Positions 41,576 to 49,312 of a stretch of 64,000 nucleotides of DNA are shown here, piece after piece. The position numbers and the translations under genes were made by a program. This stretch comes from Arsenicitalea aurantiaca (GTDB taxonomy: Bacteria > Pseudomonadota > Alphaproteobacteria > Rhizobiales > Devosiaceae). The stretch covers positions 186,001-250,000 of the forward strand of contig NZ_RZNJ01000005.1 in NCBI RefSeq assembly GCF_003994485.1, written 5' to 3'. A model generated the notes under the pieces. It was not told the origin of the DNA and ran no database searches. It saw nothing but the letters and a program-made list of their open reading frames with translations. Position 1 is the first letter of the stretch; the number at the start of each line of letters is the position of its first letter.

Positions 41576-41983
41576 GTGCAGTTGACATCTGCACAACTAC
41601 GTTCCATATTTGTTCTCTCCGGAGGGATGGCCATGGTTCGGATGGGAGATGTCGTCAGCGCCGGAAGTGGTCGCGCCCAGAATTGGATGGGGCGGTCAGG
41701 GCGCATTTATGTGCTGACGTCCGAACCGGTGGAGAGTTTTGCCCTCGGCGCGGGAGAACTGCATCTGCTTGCGCGCGGCAATGTCGTCCTCTGGGTCGGC
41801 TCGAGCGAAGATCTGGTGCTCGATCCGTCGAGCCGCGCCCGCTTCAGGCTCGCGCTCGACTGTGCAGATCGGGCGTTCAGGGTGCGCGACGCCATCCAGC
41901 AGAGCGAGCGGGCGACGATCGCCTGGGATCTTGAGATTGCGCAGGCCATGCCGACATCGCCCGTGTTGCGGTCGGCGGCCTGA
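41576..41983 (+). CDS. Hypothetical protein (135 aa)
   Basis: No family recognised. The start is GTG at 41576, eight bases after GAGGTG. The protein has no signal peptide or membrane span, has alternating hydrophobic and charged segments (SGRIYVLTSEPVESFALGAG, GNVVLWVGSSEDLVLDPSS) suggesting a beta-rich first half, and ends in a helix. It is convergent with another unknown small gene, six bases apart. The operator-like inverted repeat upstream suggests regulated expression. Codon use fits neighbours. Confidence 0.65.
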   Translation: MQLTSAQLRSIFVLSGGMAMVRMGDVVSAGSGRAQNWMGRSGRIYVLTSEPVESFALGAGELHLLARGNVVLWVGSSEDLVLDPSSRARFRLALDCADRAFRVRDAIQQSERATIAWDLEIAQAMPTSPVLRSAA

Positions 41984-41989
41984 GACGGA

Positions 41990-42208
41990 TCACACCGTAA
42001 GCGAGGTGCGGTAGCCGATAGGCACGCGGCGGACAACGCTGTCCTCGCGCTCGCGATAGGCGGCAAGCGCGCGCTTCATGCGCGAGGGATCACCGGGGGC
42101 AAGAACCTGCGAGATGAACGATGCGGACTGTGCTTCGCGCACGCGGCGCGCCACGGCAGCACTCGCATTGCTGCGCGGACGGATCCGTCTATAGCGCTTC
42201 TTGGCCAT
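41990..42208 (-). CDS. Hypothetical basic protein (72 aa)
   Basis: Starts MAKKRYRRIRPRSNASAAVA with GAGGTGG close upstream at correct spacing, and is strongly basic at the N-terminus. The rest (SQVLAPGDPSRMKRALAAY) is helical. No family recognised. It might bind nucleic acid or ribosomes, but this rests on charge only. It is convergent with the 41576 gene. Confidence 0.55.
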   Translation of the reverse strand: MAKKRYRRIRPRSNASAAVARRVREAQSASFISQVLAPGDPSRMKRALAAYREREDSVVRRVPIGYRTSLTV

Positions 42209-42250
42209 GAGCCACCTCGCTTGCCGACCTGTGTGCCTTGCCCCGAGAAC

Positions 42251-42272
42251 GCCACGCCATTAGCGGCGTGGC
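42251..42272. repeat. Hairpin GCCACGCC-ATTAGC-GGCGTGGC
   Basis: A perfect 8-bp stem in the gap between the small basic gene start (42208) and the gloB-like gene end (42375). It lies in the leader of the 41990-42208 gene on the minus strand and lacks a T-run. Confidence 0.4.
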
Positions 42273-42319
42273 AAGGTTTCGTTAAGGGTTTGACACAGTC
42301 ATCTACGAGCGAGGTTAAT

Positions 42320-42338
42320 CCGGGGAGCGAAGCCCCGG
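42320..42338 (-). terminator. Hairpin downstream of the GloB-like gene
   Basis: CCGGGG pairs with CCCCGG around AGCGAAG. It lies 37 bases after the GloB-like stop on the minus strand and has no T-run, so it is at best a weak terminator. Confidence 0.35.
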
Positions 42339-42374
42339 TTCCTTCACGTTATGAGGGGAGGCGGACGGCAAGCC

Positions 42375-43142
42375 TCAGAAGTCATCCTTGGCTTTCCGCA
42401 CCGCGCGGAAGATTTCGGCCGCCTCGGCGCCTTCGAGGCCGACCGCGCGCTGAACCTCGGGCTGGTCGATGCGCAGGAAGGGGTTGGTCGCTTTTTCCAT
42501 GCCCAGCGATACCGGGATGGTGTAGCGGCCTTCTGCACGCATCCGCTCGACCTCGGCCGCACGGATCTTCAGCGCGGCATTGTCGGGTTCGATGCTGAGC
42601 GCGAACTTGGCGTTGGAGAGCGTATATTCGTGCCCGCAATAGAGAAGTGTCGCGTCCGGGAGCTCCCGCAGCGCCCGCAGCCCTTCCCACATCGGGCCCG
42701 GTTCACCTTCGAACATACGTCCGACACCCATCGAGAACAGCGCATCTGCAGCGAAGAGATGCCCGCCTTCACGATCGAGATAGACGATGTGTCCCAGCGT
42801 GTGGCCGGGTGTTCCGAGGATTTCGAAGCGCGTTTCGCCGAGCTGGACCGTGTCTCCGGCAGCGACCAGACGGTCGAGACCGTCGATCTTTCCCGCTTCG
42901 GCGCGCGGGCCGATAATCTCGGCGCCGAATTGCGCCTTCAGCGGCGCGATGCCCTCGACATGGTCGATATGGTGATGGGTGATCAGAACGAGATCGAGCC
43001 CCCAGCCTCGGGTCTTCAGGGCCTTTGCGATGGCCTCGGCGTCAGGGGCATCAATGGCGGCGGTCTTGCCGCTGTCCACATCATGGACCAGATAACCGTA
43101 ATTATCCTCGCGGCAGATGAAAACGTCGATCAGAAGGCTCAT
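42375..43142 (-). CDS. gloB: Hydroxyacylglutathione hydrolase (glyoxalase II)
   Basis: The 255-residue metallo-beta-lactamase-fold enzyme hydrolyses S-lactoylglutathione to lactate and glutathione. The binuclear metal site is visible: THHHIDH, the H in GTPGHTLGH, the Asp in LFAADALF and the H in YCGHEYTLSN. The C-terminal region with KATNPFLRIDQPEVQ is the glutathione-binding helix pair. Length is normal. Confidence 0.94.
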   Translation of the reverse strand: MSLLIDVFICREDNYGYLVHDVDSGKTAAIDAPDAEAIAKALKTRGWGLDLVLITHHHIDHVEGIAPLKAQFGAEIIGPRAEAGKIDGLDRLVAAGDTVQLGETRFEILGTPGHTLGHIVYLDREGGHLFAADALFSMGVGRMFEGEPGPMWEGLRALRELPDATLLYCGHEYTLSNAKFALSIEPDNAALKIRAAEVERMRAEGRYTIPVSLGMEKATNPFLRIDQPEVQRAVGLEGAEAAEIFRAVRKAKDDF

Positions 43143-43228
43143 GCGGATTTCCTTTCCGGCTGTTCTTGGAGCGGATGACAGCGCCGCCCGGCTTGGGCAA
43201 ACTCTAACCCCATAGACAAGGCAAGGCC

Positions 43229-43975
43229 ATGACCCCCGACGTGACGCGCCTCATCGCGTTCTACAAATCGCCGCTCGGCCATGTGACGCGCGAACTGCTG
43301 CGCAATCAGGTGATCGATCTGGCAGGCGATCTGCGCGGCAAGCGTGTGCTCGGCCTCGGCTTTGCGACGCCCTTCCTGCGCTTTGCGCTCGAGCCTTCCG
43401 AACGCGTGCTCGCCTTCATGCCGGCCCGGCAGGGTGCATCGGCCTGGCCGCGCGAGGCGCCCTCGCATACGGTGCTCTGCGATCCCCTCGAGATGCCGCT
43501 TAACGATTCGAGCATTGATCTCGTCATTGCGGTGCACGCGTTCGAGCACGTGGCGGACGCCGAGGAACTGATGCGCGAGCTCTGGCGGATCGCCGCGCCC
43601 AATGCACGCCTCGTCGTCGTCGTTCCCCGGCGGCTCGGCATCTGGGCGCAGCTGGACAACACGCCTTTCGGCAATGGGCATCCCTATAGTCGTGGACAGC
43701 TCGAAAGACTTCTGCGGGAGCACTCCTTCATGCCCGAGACGTGGCGGGAAGCGCTGTTCCTGCCACCCAGCCAGCGGCGTCTGATGTTGCGCACCACCCG
43801 GTTCTGCGAGCGGTTCCTGCGGCTCTTCGGCCCCGCCTTTGCCGGCGCCATCTGCGTTGCGGCGCGCAAGGAGATGATCCCCGCCATCCCGCGACGCCAG
43901 AAGACCGGGCGTTTCGTGCGCGTGCCGGCCATGACGCCCCAGCATGCGCTCCACAGCCCCGCGCAGGAGCCTTGA
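43229..43975 (+). CDS. SAM-dependent methyltransferase (class I)
   Basis: A 248-residue protein. The SAM site begins GKRVLGLGFATPFLRF (glycine-rich loop degenerate: G-L-G-F), followed by the acidic motif CDPLEMPLNDSSIDLVIAVH and HAFEHVADAEELMREL. The C-terminal part is basic. It resembles the methyltransferase that sits beside gloB in many Hyphomicrobiales; substrate unknown. The gene is divergent from gloB, 86 bases apart. Confidence 0.82.
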   Translation: MTPDVTRLIAFYKSPLGHVTRELLRNQVIDLAGDLRGKRVLGLGFATPFLRFALEPSERVLAFMPARQGASAWPREAPSHTVLCDPLEMPLNDSSIDLVIAVHAFEHVADAEELMRELWRIAAPNARLVVVVPRRLGIWAQLDNTPFGNGHPYSRGQLERLLREHSFMPETWREALFLPPSQRRLMLRTTRFCERFLRLFGPAFAGAICVAARKEMIPAIPRRQKTGRFVRVPAMTPQHALHSPAQEP

Positions 43976-44061
43976 GACGCGCCGCCCCTAGGTTTGCTTT
44001 GCCATCGCCACGGGGTTTCACTATGGTCCGGCCGGTTTCCCGCCAGCAGTTCCAGGCACAG

Positions 44062-45168
44062 ATGTCCGACCGTCCTCAGCCGCAGCCCGGCATTCTCGAA
44101 ATTGCAGCCTATGTTCCCGGCCGCTCGACGGCAGGTCCGGGCGTGAAGGTCACCAAGCTGTCCTCCAACGAAAGCCCGCTGGGGGCCAGCCCGAAGGCCA
44201 TCGCTGCTGCCGAGGCGGCAATTGCAGGCGGGCTCGAGATCTACCCCGAGGGCTCCTCGCGCCTCCTGCGCGAAGCACTGGGCGAGGTCCATGGCCTTGA
44301 TCCCGCGCGGATCGTCTGCGGCAACGGCTCGGACGACATTCTGCACCTGCTTGCCCAGGCTTATCTCGGGGAAGGCGACGAGGCGGTGATGAGCCAGTTC
44401 GGCTTCTCGGTGTATCCGATCGTCACCAGGGCCGCCGGGGCCCAAATCGTGATGGCGCCCGAGGCCGACTACACCGCCGATGTCGATGCCATTCTCGCCG
44501 CCGTCACCGAGCGCACGCAGATGGTCTTTCTTGCGAACCCCAACAACCCCACCGGCACCTATATCTCGGAGGCCGAGCTCGACCGGCTCCATGCCGGCCT
44601 GCGCGAGGACATTCTCCTCGTCGTCGACAGCGCTTACGCCGAATATGTGACGGCCGCCGACTATGCGGTCGGCGCCGCACTCGTTGAGCGCGCGAAAAAC
44701 GTCGTCATGGTCCGCACCTTCTCCAAGATGGGGCTCGCGGCGCTGCGGATCGGCTGGATGTATGGCCCCCCTGAGATCGTCGATGCGCTCAACCGCATCA
44801 GGGGGCCCTTCAACGTCAACCTGCCGGCGCAGCTCGCAGGCGCGGCGGCTGCGCGCGACACCGAATTTACCGAGGCGCTTCGTCTTCACAATGCGCGCTG
44901 GCGCGACTGGCTGACGGCCGCGCTCTCCTCTAACGCGCTCCGGGTCGTGCAGAGCCAGGCCAATTTCGTGATGGTGCTGTTTCCCGACGAAGAGGGAAGA
45001 CGCGCCCGCGACGCTTTTGCCGCGCTCCTCGATCAGGGCCTGGTGGTCCGGGAGATCGGGGTCTACGGCATTGGCAACGGGCTTCGGATTTCCATTGGCA
45101 GCGAAGCGGCCATGCGGGCGGTCGTCGATGTTCTCAAGGGCTTCGGCGCCCCTGGAGAGCGGCCATGA
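44062..45168 (+). CDS. hisC: Histidinol-phosphate aminotransferase
   Basis: The 368-residue PLP aminotransferase catalyses a step of histidine synthesis and may also transaminate aromatic precursors, as its tyrC neighbour suggests. Motifs: KLSSNESPLGASPKAI, LANPNNPTGTYIS, VVDSAYAEYV (PLP-ring aspartate), the Schiff-base lysine in TFSKMGLAALRIGW and a C-terminal LRISIGSEAA arginine. The start at 44062 (MSDRPQPQPGIL) fits family length; ATG at 44023 would add 13 residues. Confidence 0.92.
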   Translation: MSDRPQPQPGILEIAAYVPGRSTAGPGVKVTKLSSNESPLGASPKAIAAAEAAIAGGLEIYPEGSSRLLREALGEVHGLDPARIVCGNGSDDILHLLAQAYLGEGDEAVMSQFGFSVYPIVTRAAGAQIVMAPEADYTADVDAILAAVTERTQMVFLANPNNPTGTYISEAELDRLHAGLREDILLVVDSAYAEYVTAADYAVGAALVERAKNVVMVRTFSKMGLAALRIGWMYGPPEIVDALNRIRGPFNVNLPAQLAGAAAARDTEFTEALRLHNARWRDWLTAALSSNALRVVQSQANFVMVLFPDEEGRRARDAFAALLDQGLVVREIGVYGIGNGLRISIGSEAAMRAVVDVLKGFGAPGERP

Positions 45169-46124
45169 TGTTCCAGAAGATCGCGCTGATCGGCATCGGC
45201 CTCATCGGTTCATCCATCGCCCATGCGGTGCGCAGGAACGGACTGGCGCAGACGATAGCGATCTCGACACGAAAGCCCGAGACGCTCGCTGAGGCCGAGG
45301 CGCTCGGTCTTGGCGACATCTATACGCTCGATCCCGCCGAGGCCGTACGCGATGCCGATCTCGTCATTCTCTGCGTCCCTGTCGGGGCGATCGGCGCGGT
45401 GGTCGAAGCCATCGGCCCGGCTCTGAAGCCCGGCGCCATCCTCTCCGATGTCGGCTCGGTGAAGCGACACGTCATCCGGGTCTGCGGGCCCCATGTGCCG
45501 GCCGGCGTCCATTTCATTCCCGGCCACCCGCTCGCGGGCACCGAGCATTCAGGACCCGCATCGGGTTTTGCCGAGCTCTTTGCCAATCGCTGGTGTGTGC
45601 TGACACCCGAGCCGGACGTCGATCGCGACGCGATCGCGCGGCTGTCGGCGTTCTGGGCGGCAATGGGCTCCAATGTCGAAGTGATGGAAGCCGACCACCA
45701 CGACATGGTGCTCGCCATAACGAGCCATGTTCCCCATCTCGTCGCCTACAATATCGTGGGCACCGTCGCCGATCTCGAGGCAGACACGCAATCGGAAGTC
45801 ATCAAGTTCTCGGCCTCGGGCTTTCGCGACTTCACCCGGATCGCGGCTTCGGACCCGGTGATGTGGCGCGACGTCTTTCTCACCAACCGCGAAGCGGTGC
45901 TCGAGATGCTCGGGCGCTTCCTCGAGGATCTCTCGCGCCTGCAGCGTGCGGTGCGCGTGGGCGATGGGCCGGCGCTCGAGGCCCTCTTCACGCGCACGCG
46001 CGCCATTCGCCGCTCGATCATCGACGCGGGCCAGGAGACCTCGGTGCCCGATTTCGGCCGTCCCCACGAGCCTGCACCGATCCTCATGCCCGGTAGCGGC
46101 AATGGTGAGAACAAGCGCGATTGA
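45165..46124 (+). CDS. tyrC: Prephenate/arogenate dehydrogenase
   Basis: The 319-residue enzyme makes the tyrosine precursor by NAD(P)-linked oxidative decarboxylation. It has the Rossmann start IALIGIGLIGSSIAHAVRR, DVGSVKRHV, HFIPGHPLAGTEHSGPASG (catalytic histidine) and SHVPHLVAYNIVG. It is a cyclohexadienyl dehydrogenase by family, so either prephenate or arogenate may be used. The ATG overlaps the hisC stop (ATGATG), so the two are translationally coupled. Confidence 0.93.
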   Translation: MMFQKIALIGIGLIGSSIAHAVRRNGLAQTIAISTRKPETLAEAEALGLGDIYTLDPAEAVRDADLVILCVPVGAIGAVVEAIGPALKPGAILSDVGSVKRHVIRVCGPHVPAGVHFIPGHPLAGTEHSGPASGFAELFANRWCVLTPEPDVDRDAIARLSAFWAAMGSNVEVMEADHHDMVLAITSHVPHLVAYNIVGTVADLEADTQSEVIKFSASGFRDFTRIAASDPVMWRDVFLTNREAVLEMLGRFLEDLSRLQRAVRVGDGPALEALFTRTRAIRRSIIDAGQETSVPDFGRPHEPAPILMPGSGNGENKRD

Positions 46125-46133
46125 GCGGAAGGC

Positions 46134-47102
46134 TCAGAAGAGCGCGGGGATCATTCCGATCGGCAGCATGCCCGAAAAGATGACGCCATTGGTGAGCCCG
46201 ATCGACTGGCTGTAGGTGCCGTCGGCGTCGGGATTGCCGAGGATCAACTGGCGCATGTCGGGTGGCAGCATGTCGCCGATCTCCTCGAGGATCCCGCGGC
46301 TCTCGACATCGAATCGTCCATTGGCGAGGCCGGCATCGCTCAGTTGCAGCGAACCGGTGCTTTGGAAGAACTGCTCGCCCGCTTGGGCGCGGAACCCTAC
46401 GAGGTTGAGGGCGCCCCCGGCCTGCTGCCAGCGCGGCAGAAGATCGGGGTCGCCGAAGGCGCGCACATCGTCCGGAATGCCGGTCAACTCAGCTTCCAGC
46501 GTCGCCTCGCCGCCCGCCACGTCGAAGCCGGGCGCCGAAACGTCCTCGAGACGCACATAGGCGGCCAGCGCAGAGACGCCGCGTTCGGGCTCATGGGCAT
46601 CGGGCATGTCGATGAGATGGGCCTCGAGGTGGCTGGCGCTGCCGATCAGGGACTGACCCACGAGAGTGTCCGACCAAGCGATGGTGTCCGCAGTCAGTGA
46701 CGCGCGGGCGATCCGCCAGCCCGAGAGCCTCACGCTCGCCTCCAGTTCCTCCCAGCTCAATTCGCTCGAGCTGCCGGTAAAGGCGTCGGTGATGCGTGCG
46801 GGACCCCGACCGAAGGCGAGAAGATGGGTTGGTCGGTAGACAAGGACCGTCGCCCGCCATTCGGCAAGATCGACCGTCATGTCCTCGATCTGGGCGCTTG
46901 CCTCGAGGCACGTCACGTCGAACCGGAACGGAAAACCGGCGACCTCCAGCGTGCCGCAGGTGAGACGCGGGCTCGAGATCCCGTCAGCGGCGGCCTGCGC
47001 ATCGATGGTGCGGCGGATTTCACCTGCCGCATAGAGCCAGGCGCCGCTCCAGGCGACGACGACGAGGACGATGGCAGTGGCGAGAATGGCGAATCGTTTC
47101 AT
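46134..47102 (-). CDS. DUF2125-family secreted protein
   Basis: The 322-residue product has an N-terminal membrane anchor or signal (ILATAIVLVVVAWSGAWLYA), then a beta-rich extracytoplasmic domain with LTCGTLEVAGFPFRFDVTC, VYRPTHLLAFGRGPA and a C-terminal segment of PDMRQLILGNPDADGT. The G-F-P-F-R-x-D-x-x-C pattern is typical of DUF2125, whose function is unknown. Divergent from the second ChaC gene; convergent with tyrC. Confidence 0.88.
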   Translation of the reverse strand: MKRFAILATAIVLVVVAWSGAWLYAAGEIRRTIDAQAAADGISSPRLTCGTLEVAGFPFRFDVTCLEASAQIEDMTVDLAEWRATVLVYRPTHLLAFGRGPARITDAFTGSSSELSWEELEASVRLSGWRIARASLTADTIAWSDTLVGQSLIGSASHLEAHLIDMPDAHEPERGVSALAAYVRLEDVSAPGFDVAGGEATLEAELTGIPDDVRAFGDPDLLPRWQQAGGALNLVGFRAQAGEQFFQSTGSLQLSDAGLANGRFDVESRGILEEIGDMLPPDMRQLILGNPDADGTYSQSIGLTNGVIFSGMLPIGMIPALF

Positions 47103-47259
47103 GGCAACACTTCTAGTCCGTCACGGCAGAGGCTGGCTACGGGCCCGATTGGCGCATGGCCGATCAGCGACGGGCGCAATTGCGAGCCGCCGAGGCTGAC
47201 GCTAGATTCTGGGCCAAAGCATGGTCCGCGCCGGGATCGTCCCGGCAGAAGGAGGCTGG

Positions 47260-47796
47260 GTGTCCGCGACCGGGCAAAGCCATTGGGTGTTCGGGTATGG
47301 CTCGCTGATCTGGCTGCCCGGTTTTCGGTTCAGGCAGCGGCAGCAGGCGCTGCTGCGTGGCGCCCATCGCAGCCTCTGCATCTATTCCCATCGCCATCGC
47401 GGCACGCCGCAGGCCCCGGGGCTCGTCTTCGGGCTGACCCGCGGCGGGTCGTGCAATGGCATGGCGTTCGAAGTGGCGGCAGAAGACTGGCCGGAGACGC
47501 GCGACTATCTGCGCGAGCGCGAGCAGGTGAGCGGCGTCTATCGGGAGGCGATGCGCTCGGTCAGGCTGGCGGATGGACAGGCCGTCGAGGCGCTCGTCTT
47601 CCTTGTCGATCCGGGCCACGCCCAATATGCCGGGCGGCTCGACGTCACCGAACAGCTCCGGCTCGTTCGTCGCAGCCATGGGCGATCGGGCCCGAACCGT
47701 GACTACGTGATCAACACGGCCCGCCACCTCGAGGATCTCGGGGTGGCCGACGCCTATCTCAGCGCACTGGCCCGCCTGCTCGAGGCCGAAGGCTAG
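47260..47796 (+). CDS. ChaC-like gamma-glutamylcyclotransferase (second)
   Basis: About 178 residues with the diagnostic VFGYGSLIWLPGF at the start of the core, HRGTPQAPGLVFGLTRGG and the C-terminal RNYVINTARHLEDLGV-like pattern. It probably acts on glutathione. It is shorter than the 35643-36356 paralogue and has no N-terminal extension. The GTG at 47260 follows GGAGG by four bases and is preferred; ATG at 47221 would add 13 residues. Confidence 0.9.
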   Translation: MSATGQSHWVFGYGSLIWLPGFRFRQRQQALLRGAHRSLCIYSHRHRGTPQAPGLVFGLTRGGSCNGMAFEVAAEDWPETRDYLREREQVSGVYREAMRSVRLADGQAVEALVFLVDPGHAQYAGRLDVTEQLRLVRRSHGRSGPNRDYVINTARHLEDLGVADAYLSALARLLEAEG

Positions 47797-47799
47797 CCC

Positions 47800-48252
47800 T
47801 CAGCTCATCGTGACGTCGCGCCCGGCGCTCGTGATCGACACCGAGAATCCGGCGACGACGTCGATCAGCGCCATGATCAGCAGGATGAAGAACACCGAGC
47901 TGGCGGCGGCGCCGACCAGCAGAAATTCGACGAGGAAGGCGACGAACACGAGCGTCGAGAGAATGTGCTCGAGCACCGAGGCGCGGCCGGACTGCGTGGA
48001 TTTCAGCATTTCGAAAAAGAGCAGGACGAGCGAGCCCAGGATCATCAGGTCCCCGGCACTCAGCGCCCAGGAGACGCCCGAGACCATGGGGATGGAGAGG
48101 ACCGTCTGGCTCCAGCCTTCCGGGCTGCCGCCAAAGAACAGGAACCCGATCAGATTGTAGAGAATGAATGGGATGATCAGCAGCGGCGGAATGAAGGTGC
48201 CCGGCTGCCGGCGTCCGCCATGCTGGGGCGGAATGAAGACGTGATCGCTCAC
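47800..48252 (-). CDS. Four-span membrane protein
   Basis: A 150-residue protein, start GTG at 48252 preceded by CAGGAGC. It has four hydrophobic spans (about 22-40, 64-82, 93-112, 116-135) with a short polar N-terminus MSDHVFIPPQHGGRRQ. No specific family is recognised. It lies 61 bases after the esterase-like gene and is probably the last gene of the cobS-cobT unit. Function unknown. Confidence 0.7.
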   Translation of the reverse strand: MSDHVFIPPQHGGRRQPGTFIPPLLIIPFILYNLIGFLFFGGSPEGWSQTVLSIPMVSGVSWALSAGDLMILGSLVLLFFEMLKSTQSGRASVLEHILSTLVFVAFLVEFLLVGAAASSVFFILLIMALIDVVAGFSVSITSAGRDVTMS

Positions 48253-48313
48253 CGTTTGCTCCTGCGGATCGGGTCGGGTGATGATGGCAAAGTTCCGCGG
48301 TCGCCGCCAGCGG

Positions 48314-49312
48314 TCATTGCGGGAGCGAAAACTGCAGCAGGAGATTGCGCTGCCAGCTGTTGAAATTGTTGTCCGAGATGATCGTGATCCGCGTCTCGCC
48401 GCGCGGGCCGGCATGGACCGCCAGGCCCTCGAGATTGTCGATGTCTCCGCCCGTCGATTCCAGGAGGATCTCCCCCGACATCACGGCGCCCGGGACGATC
48501 TCGGCAGCCGGAACCCGCTTGAGCTTGATCGTGAAGGCAAAAAGCGCGATGCCGCGCTCGAGCACCAAGAGATCGCCATTGGGCAGGAACGCGCAGTCCG
48601 AGGGGTTGGTGCCGGGGCTCGCCACATAGCTCAAGGCGCCGGCATCGCGCTGGCCAAGGAGCCAGGCGCGGTTTCGCCCGGCTTCGTCATAGACCCCTTC
48701 GGTCAGGATCAGCGTCGAGCCGGCGATCGGGGATGCCGGTGGCGCGATGCAGACGGACTCGATGGTGGCGTTCGTTCGAGCGTCGGAAAGCCATTGCGGA
48801 ATGGCGATCTCGCGCGCTGCGCCCCGGGGCACGTAGCCGTCGAGACTGAAATCGGCGACGCGGGTCAGGTTCTCAAAGCCGACCCGGACGGCCGACGGCA
48901 CGCCGTCCCGCACGATCACGTCGAGGGCCTCGGCATCCCGCGCGAAGGGGCGCGGCAGCGGCGCGCCACTCGAATTGCGAATGGGCTCGATTGTTACCCC
49001 GATCAGTTCGCTTGGCAGGCCTGCCTCGTCATAGAGCAATTGGCCTGAAACGAACTGGCCGCGGTCGGTCACCATGACGAGGTGGTTTTCTCCACCAACG
49101 AAGGTGATGCCGGAAAGCCCGCCAAACGTATCTGCCGAGCTCGAGAGAACGAGGCCGCCTTCCCAGACTAAGGCCCCCACGCGGCCGCCCGGGTCTGTGT
49201 CGGCAAAGCGCGTCACCTGGCTTGCGGTGACGATTGCGTCTTCGGCATGGGCCGTTCCGGAGATGGCAAGCAGAGCGGCGAGCACGAAAGAGGCCCCATG
49301 CCGCATCCCCAT
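48314..49312 (-). CDS. Esterase-like activity of phytase family protein
   Basis: The 332-residue product has a signal peptide (ASFVLAALLAISGTAHA) and a beta-propeller-type repeat pattern: GGLSGITFVGGENHLVMVTD, then ADFSLDGYVPRGAA, then IESVCIAPPA, then DIDNLEGLAVHAGPRGETRI. These match the family of esterase-like proteins with a phytase fold; the substrate is not known. It overlaps the cobT stop by one base (TGATG), an unusual link between a secreted protein and cobalt chelation. Confidence 0.88.
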   Translation of the reverse strand: MGMRHGASFVLAALLAISGTAHAEDAIVTASQVTRFADTDPGGRVGALVWEGGLVLSSSADTFGGLSGITFVGGENHLVMVTDRGQFVSGQLLYDEAGLPSELIGVTIEPIRNSSGAPLPRPFARDAEALDVIVRDGVPSAVRVGFENLTRVADFSLDGYVPRGAAREIAIPQWLSDARTNATIESVCIAPPASPIAGSTLILTEGVYDEAGRNRAWLLGQRDAGALSYVASPGTNPSDCAFLPNGDLLVLERGIALFAFTIKLKRVPAAEIVPGAVMSGEILLESTGGDIDNLEGLAVHAGPRGETRITIISDNNFNSWQRNLLLQFSLPQ

